A DNA stretch of 64,000 nucleotides, taken from contig JAYXKI010000018.1 in the NCBI GenBank assembly GCA_037892935.1, positions 620,001 to 684,000 on the forward strand, read 5' to 3'. Positions 60,808 through 64,000 of this stretch are shown piece after piece. The position numbers and the translations under genes are program-made. The notes under the pieces are model-generated. The model was given only the letters and a program-made list of their open reading frames with translations, searched no databases and had not been told where the DNA came from. This stretch comes from Phlebopus portentosus. Taxonomy: Eukaryota > Basidiomycota > Agaricomycetes > Boletales > Boletinellaceae. Position 1 is the first letter of the stretch; every line of letters starts with the position of its first letter.

Positions 60808-61110
60808 CTAAACAATTTCGAGACGTCGATTATGGACTAGAGAGTGCAAAGTCTGTCCCTCAGGGGTTTCTGAATTCTGGTGCCACCAGAATCGAACAAA
60901 CTTCGTGACCAGGTTATTACCATAAAAGCCTAAGTCTTGTATGCGAGCAAAATGCTTCCGTACTGCCACATTGGAATATTTGGGCTCGCTCCTGAGGAAC
61001 TTTGGAAGCGCCACCAAATTGCAAAGGTCAACAACCAAAAGCAAATCACGTAAGTTTTCCGTAAATTTGTCAAATTGAAAAAAAGCGCTGATACATTTTT
61101 CCGCGCTCAT
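60808..61110 (-). CDS. Small hypothetical protein (weak)
   Basis: 100-residue open frame with a plausible protein composition (Leu- and Phe-rich helical N-terminus, FVRFWWHQNSETPEGQ near the end). No family recognised and no supporting context. It may be chance or a gene relic. Confidence 0.2.
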   Translation of the reverse strand: MSAEKCISAFFQFDKFTENLRDLLLVVDLCNLVALPKFLRSEPKYSNVAVRKHFARIQDLGFYGNNLVTKFVRFWWHQNSETPEGQTLHSLVHNRRLEIV

Positions 61111-62145
61111 ATGACAACGTTTGCAAAACTGTCTTGAAGTATTGGAAAATCAACCGCAAAATTGAGTGACACTAGGGCTGTTTTAAGACTTATTGATATG
61201 GCCAGCAAAACCGGCTTGAACTATCCGACCGATAGTAATGTGCTTACGCAAGTGGTTCCTCATGCAATATCAGAAGCGAAACAGAATGGCCCGGATGCGA
61301 TTTGAGCACTATCCTTTTGCAGACGGCGCCCGGTTCTCCTCCGGCGTCCTCTGCACGCAAGAACGAACGCAATCTCATTACGTTGATCCTGGGCGAGGTG
61401 TTCACAATACTAGAAAACCCCTCAATACGAAAGTAATCATTCGTGGAAGGAGTCTATTGGTCCGTAAGCTTTGCAGAAAAGCTGGTCACTCTCAGACTCT
61501 GTCTGTCTGTGCCTGATAAGTATTGCTCCCTGTAGACCCGGCTGCAAATTTGGTGAGCAAACGATTTTATGTGCCCATCCGAGTTACACCAATGAACATG
61601 AAGGACTTAGCCAGAAGGCAATTCACGTCTATTGACCCGACGTTTGAAAGTAGCGACAGGCGAGGCCTAGGCTTCAGTCGGAGTTTAAAATCTCTAACCC
61701 CTTCCGTTTTTAGCAAGTTTTTTTTTTTTCCTAGATACAACGACTCGAATGTGGGCACAGTTTTGAAATGTGACGGCAACTTCCTGGTACCTCAGTTCGC
61801 AAACTAGGATCCCAAAAAGCCGTTCTTCGGGATGCTGAAGGTGTCATATCATGTTCCGCACAACAACACGAGGAGATGAATGCCTTCAGAACGGCGCCGT
61901 TCTACTGTACTTAAGATGGATGAACAGACACCTGTGCTCTGCATAAAGAAACCGTCTATGCATTAAATATGTATGAGAAATAAACAAAGGAACGGTACTA
62001 TATAGTCTTCTTCACCGGTTCAACAAATTGTCTGACGTCGTTTTAACCTCGCGGCCCTTCATCCGATCGAGCACTTCAACTGAATGTTGTATTGCGTTTC
62101 GAAGCCTATTTTTTCCGTAAGCAACTGCGTAGCTCGCGAGTATTT
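61111..62145. other. Intergenic region, 1 kb
   Basis: No gene recognised. Contains a long T tract at about 61719-61729. Plus-strand frames at 61238-61516 and 61523-61807 lack any recognisable similarity. Confidence 0.4.
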
Positions 62146-64000
62146 CTAGTCGGCGATGGGAATGCCTGTATATTCGTCATATCCCAACGCAAGGTTCAAA
62201 TTCTGTTTGAATGTAAACCGAAAGTCAGAGCTCAGGTCCTTAGAAAGAATTGAGAACAGATGGAGAGTGAAAACGTACTTGTAAGCACTGCGTTGCAGCA
62301 CCCTTCAATAAGTTGTCCAGTCCACCCACAACTACCACTCGATCTCCATCACTGTGGACTTGGAATCCACCGACGATCCATCCTTGTTTATCTTGTATAT
62401 CCTCTAACGTCGGTACACCACTCTGGATCTTGGTGAGTTTCTCGTTCTGATAGGCTTCTTCGTACAGGGCTTTAATATCGCGCGCGGAAATGGATTGTTG
62501 GAGAGGCGCGGAGAGGACGGAGATGATCCCGCTGAACCAGGGGGCAACGCTCGGTGTGAAAGCGACCTCTATCCTTCCCTCTCCAGTAGAAGAAAGAAGA
62601 GAGGAAAGATGGAACCCCGCCTCCCTCTCATGTATATGACCCGTTAACGAATACGGCTTGATCCCTCCTTTCAAGCTCTCCGGAGAGACTTTAGGAAGTG
62701 TGATAGGCTTGCCCGTGGATGGGTCTGTCGCGCCGCTGATGGTTCCTGCGCCGCTGAATCCCGAGACGCCGAAGACAGTTGGGATGGGAGAGGAAGGGGA
62801 GACCAGACCGGCTTTGATGAGAGGTGCGAGGAGGAGCTGTGTGTTGGTTGCGTAACACCCCGGGTTTGAGATTCGTTTGGAGACGCGGATCTTGTCCCGA
62901 CCATAGAGTTCTTTATTTTGACATAAATTTATTCAATCAGAGGAACCGATAACCAGACATTAACATTGGACCGAATCAGTAGACATAGAAAAAAAGACAA
63001 ACAAGATTTTATAAGTAGACGAGATCTTTTACATGGTAGATGACGCCTTCAACTGCTCACCCGGAAGCCCGTACGTCCAACCTTCCTCAAATCTATAATC
63101 CGCGCTCAAATCAACAATCACACTTTTGTCTTCCGTCTTCCCAGCGTCAATAGCATCAACGAAAACCTTCGCAGCTCCGTTCGGCAGAGCAAGCACCCAC
63201 GCATCCACTTCACCATTTTGCTCCATCTTCTTGACGTCCTCCGGAGAGAGGTTGGAGTAGATAACGGAGGATTTGGTATATGAGGTTAGAGGGAGACCGG
63301 CGAGCTGACGAGACGAGACGTGCGTAAGCGATAGTTGGGGGTGAGAGGAGAGGAGGGTAGTGAGTTTCGAGCCTGTGTACCCCCGGGCGCCAATTAAGGC
63401 GAGGCGCTTCGGAGAAGTCGAAGGTACTGAAGCAGGAGTTGCAGCAGTTGCATAACCGCGAGTTGAACCGGGAAGTCGATGCTTCACGCCCGCTAGTGAG
63501 GAATACGAACGACTCCCGCCGGGCACAGCAGATGCAGCGGCAGCACGGTGAGGAGGTGCAGCTGGTCCGACGGGTAGATAGCTCCTCGGGATACGTCCCT
63601 TACCCTCTAACTCCTTGACGAGTCTCTCCACGTCCTCAATATTCGGAATGCCATACCAGAACAAGCTGCGCCCTGCGCGGGTGAACGACCCATCTGCACG
63701 CTCAAAGTGCCATTCCGGACCCGGGCGCGCAGTAGAGGATATTCCGTCCTCCGAAGCTGAGGCGATGGTTAAAGTGGAAGAGAGGGAAGGAGAAGACGAG
63801 TATGGTGAGGAGTATGAATCTGTCGTTTGCGCTGTCCAGAATAGACGTCTATGGTCGCGTTTGATAGAAGCGAAGACATTGTCTATGACCGAGTTCAAAA
63901 TTCCATTCCGTGAAGTATAGAACTTCGTCATCACAGGTACCTCGCCTTCAGGATGACTCACAATCGCGACAACATCGAAAGCTTCATCTCCATACACTGT
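62146..64000 (-). CDS. ARG5,6-type acetylglutamate kinase / N-acetyl-gamma-glutamyl-phosphate reductase, 3' part
   Basis: Minus-strand gene running off the right end; the N-terminal kinase domain lies outside. Exons: right end to about 63031, then from about 62910 to 62272, then 62202-62146 (NLNLALGYDEYTGIPIAD, stop). The visible part starts in the C-terminal domain of acetylglutamate kinase (VMTKFYTSRNGILNSVIDNV, WHFERADGSFTRAGRSLFWY). It passes through a linker and continues as the reductase with LIGARGYTGSKL (NADP-binding) and SNPGCYATN (catalytic Cys). These two enzymes make steps two and three of arginine synthesis in mitochondria and are cut from one precursor. The linker SLAGVKHRLPGSTRGYATAA looks like a presequence and may hold the cleavage site. 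Confidence 0.93.

Overview
The window is nuclear DNA of a filamentous basidiomycete, most likely an Agaricomycete. Genes carry many short GT-AG introns of about 50-70 nt with CTAAC-like branch sites. FunK1-type kinases, DUF6533-type membrane proteins and a cytochrome P450 are families typical of mushroom-forming fungi. Housekeeping genes (UBC13, calcineurin A, CHK1, ARG5,6) sit among duplicated and decaying accessory genes. No rRNA or CRISPR array was seen, and I could not recognise a tRNA by eye.

Left part (1-11 kb): a UBC13-like ubiquitin-conjugating enzyme with a 12-nt micro-exon, a 1579-residue protein with a C-terminal RING-H2 finger, and a decayed FunK1 kinase pseudogene. A GAAA microsatellite follows.

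Accessory cluster (11-26.5 kb): an atypical kinase-like gene, two DUF6533-type membrane protein genes flanking a cytochrome P450, and then a mosaic of four pseudogene fragments. These fragments derive from a BEM46-like hydrolase, the atypical kinase and two P450 copies. The intact BEM46-like hydrolase follows. The intact parents or relatives of every fragment are in the same window, so this is a local segmental duplication that then decayed.

Middle (26.5-49 kb): a hypothetical membrane protein, calcineurin A, an intact FunK1 kinase gene, and a tandem FunK1 pseudogene. The pseudogene is split by a complete 10,027-bp Ty3/gypsy chromovirus on the minus strand. Its two 311-bp LTRs read as identical, it is flanked by a CTATC target-site duplication, and its whole coding region is one frame interrupted by exactly two stop codons. 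I rate this element the most interesting object here.

Right part (49-64 kb): a CHK1 checkpoint kinase with two GC-AG introns, a small hydrophilic protein, a 782-residue Ser/Thr kinase with an expanded activation segment, a short-chain dehydrogenase pseudogene, an orphan Ser-rich protein, an intron-less Doc/Fic-family gene, and the 3' part of ARG5,6 (mitochondrial arginine biosynthesis), which runs off the right end.
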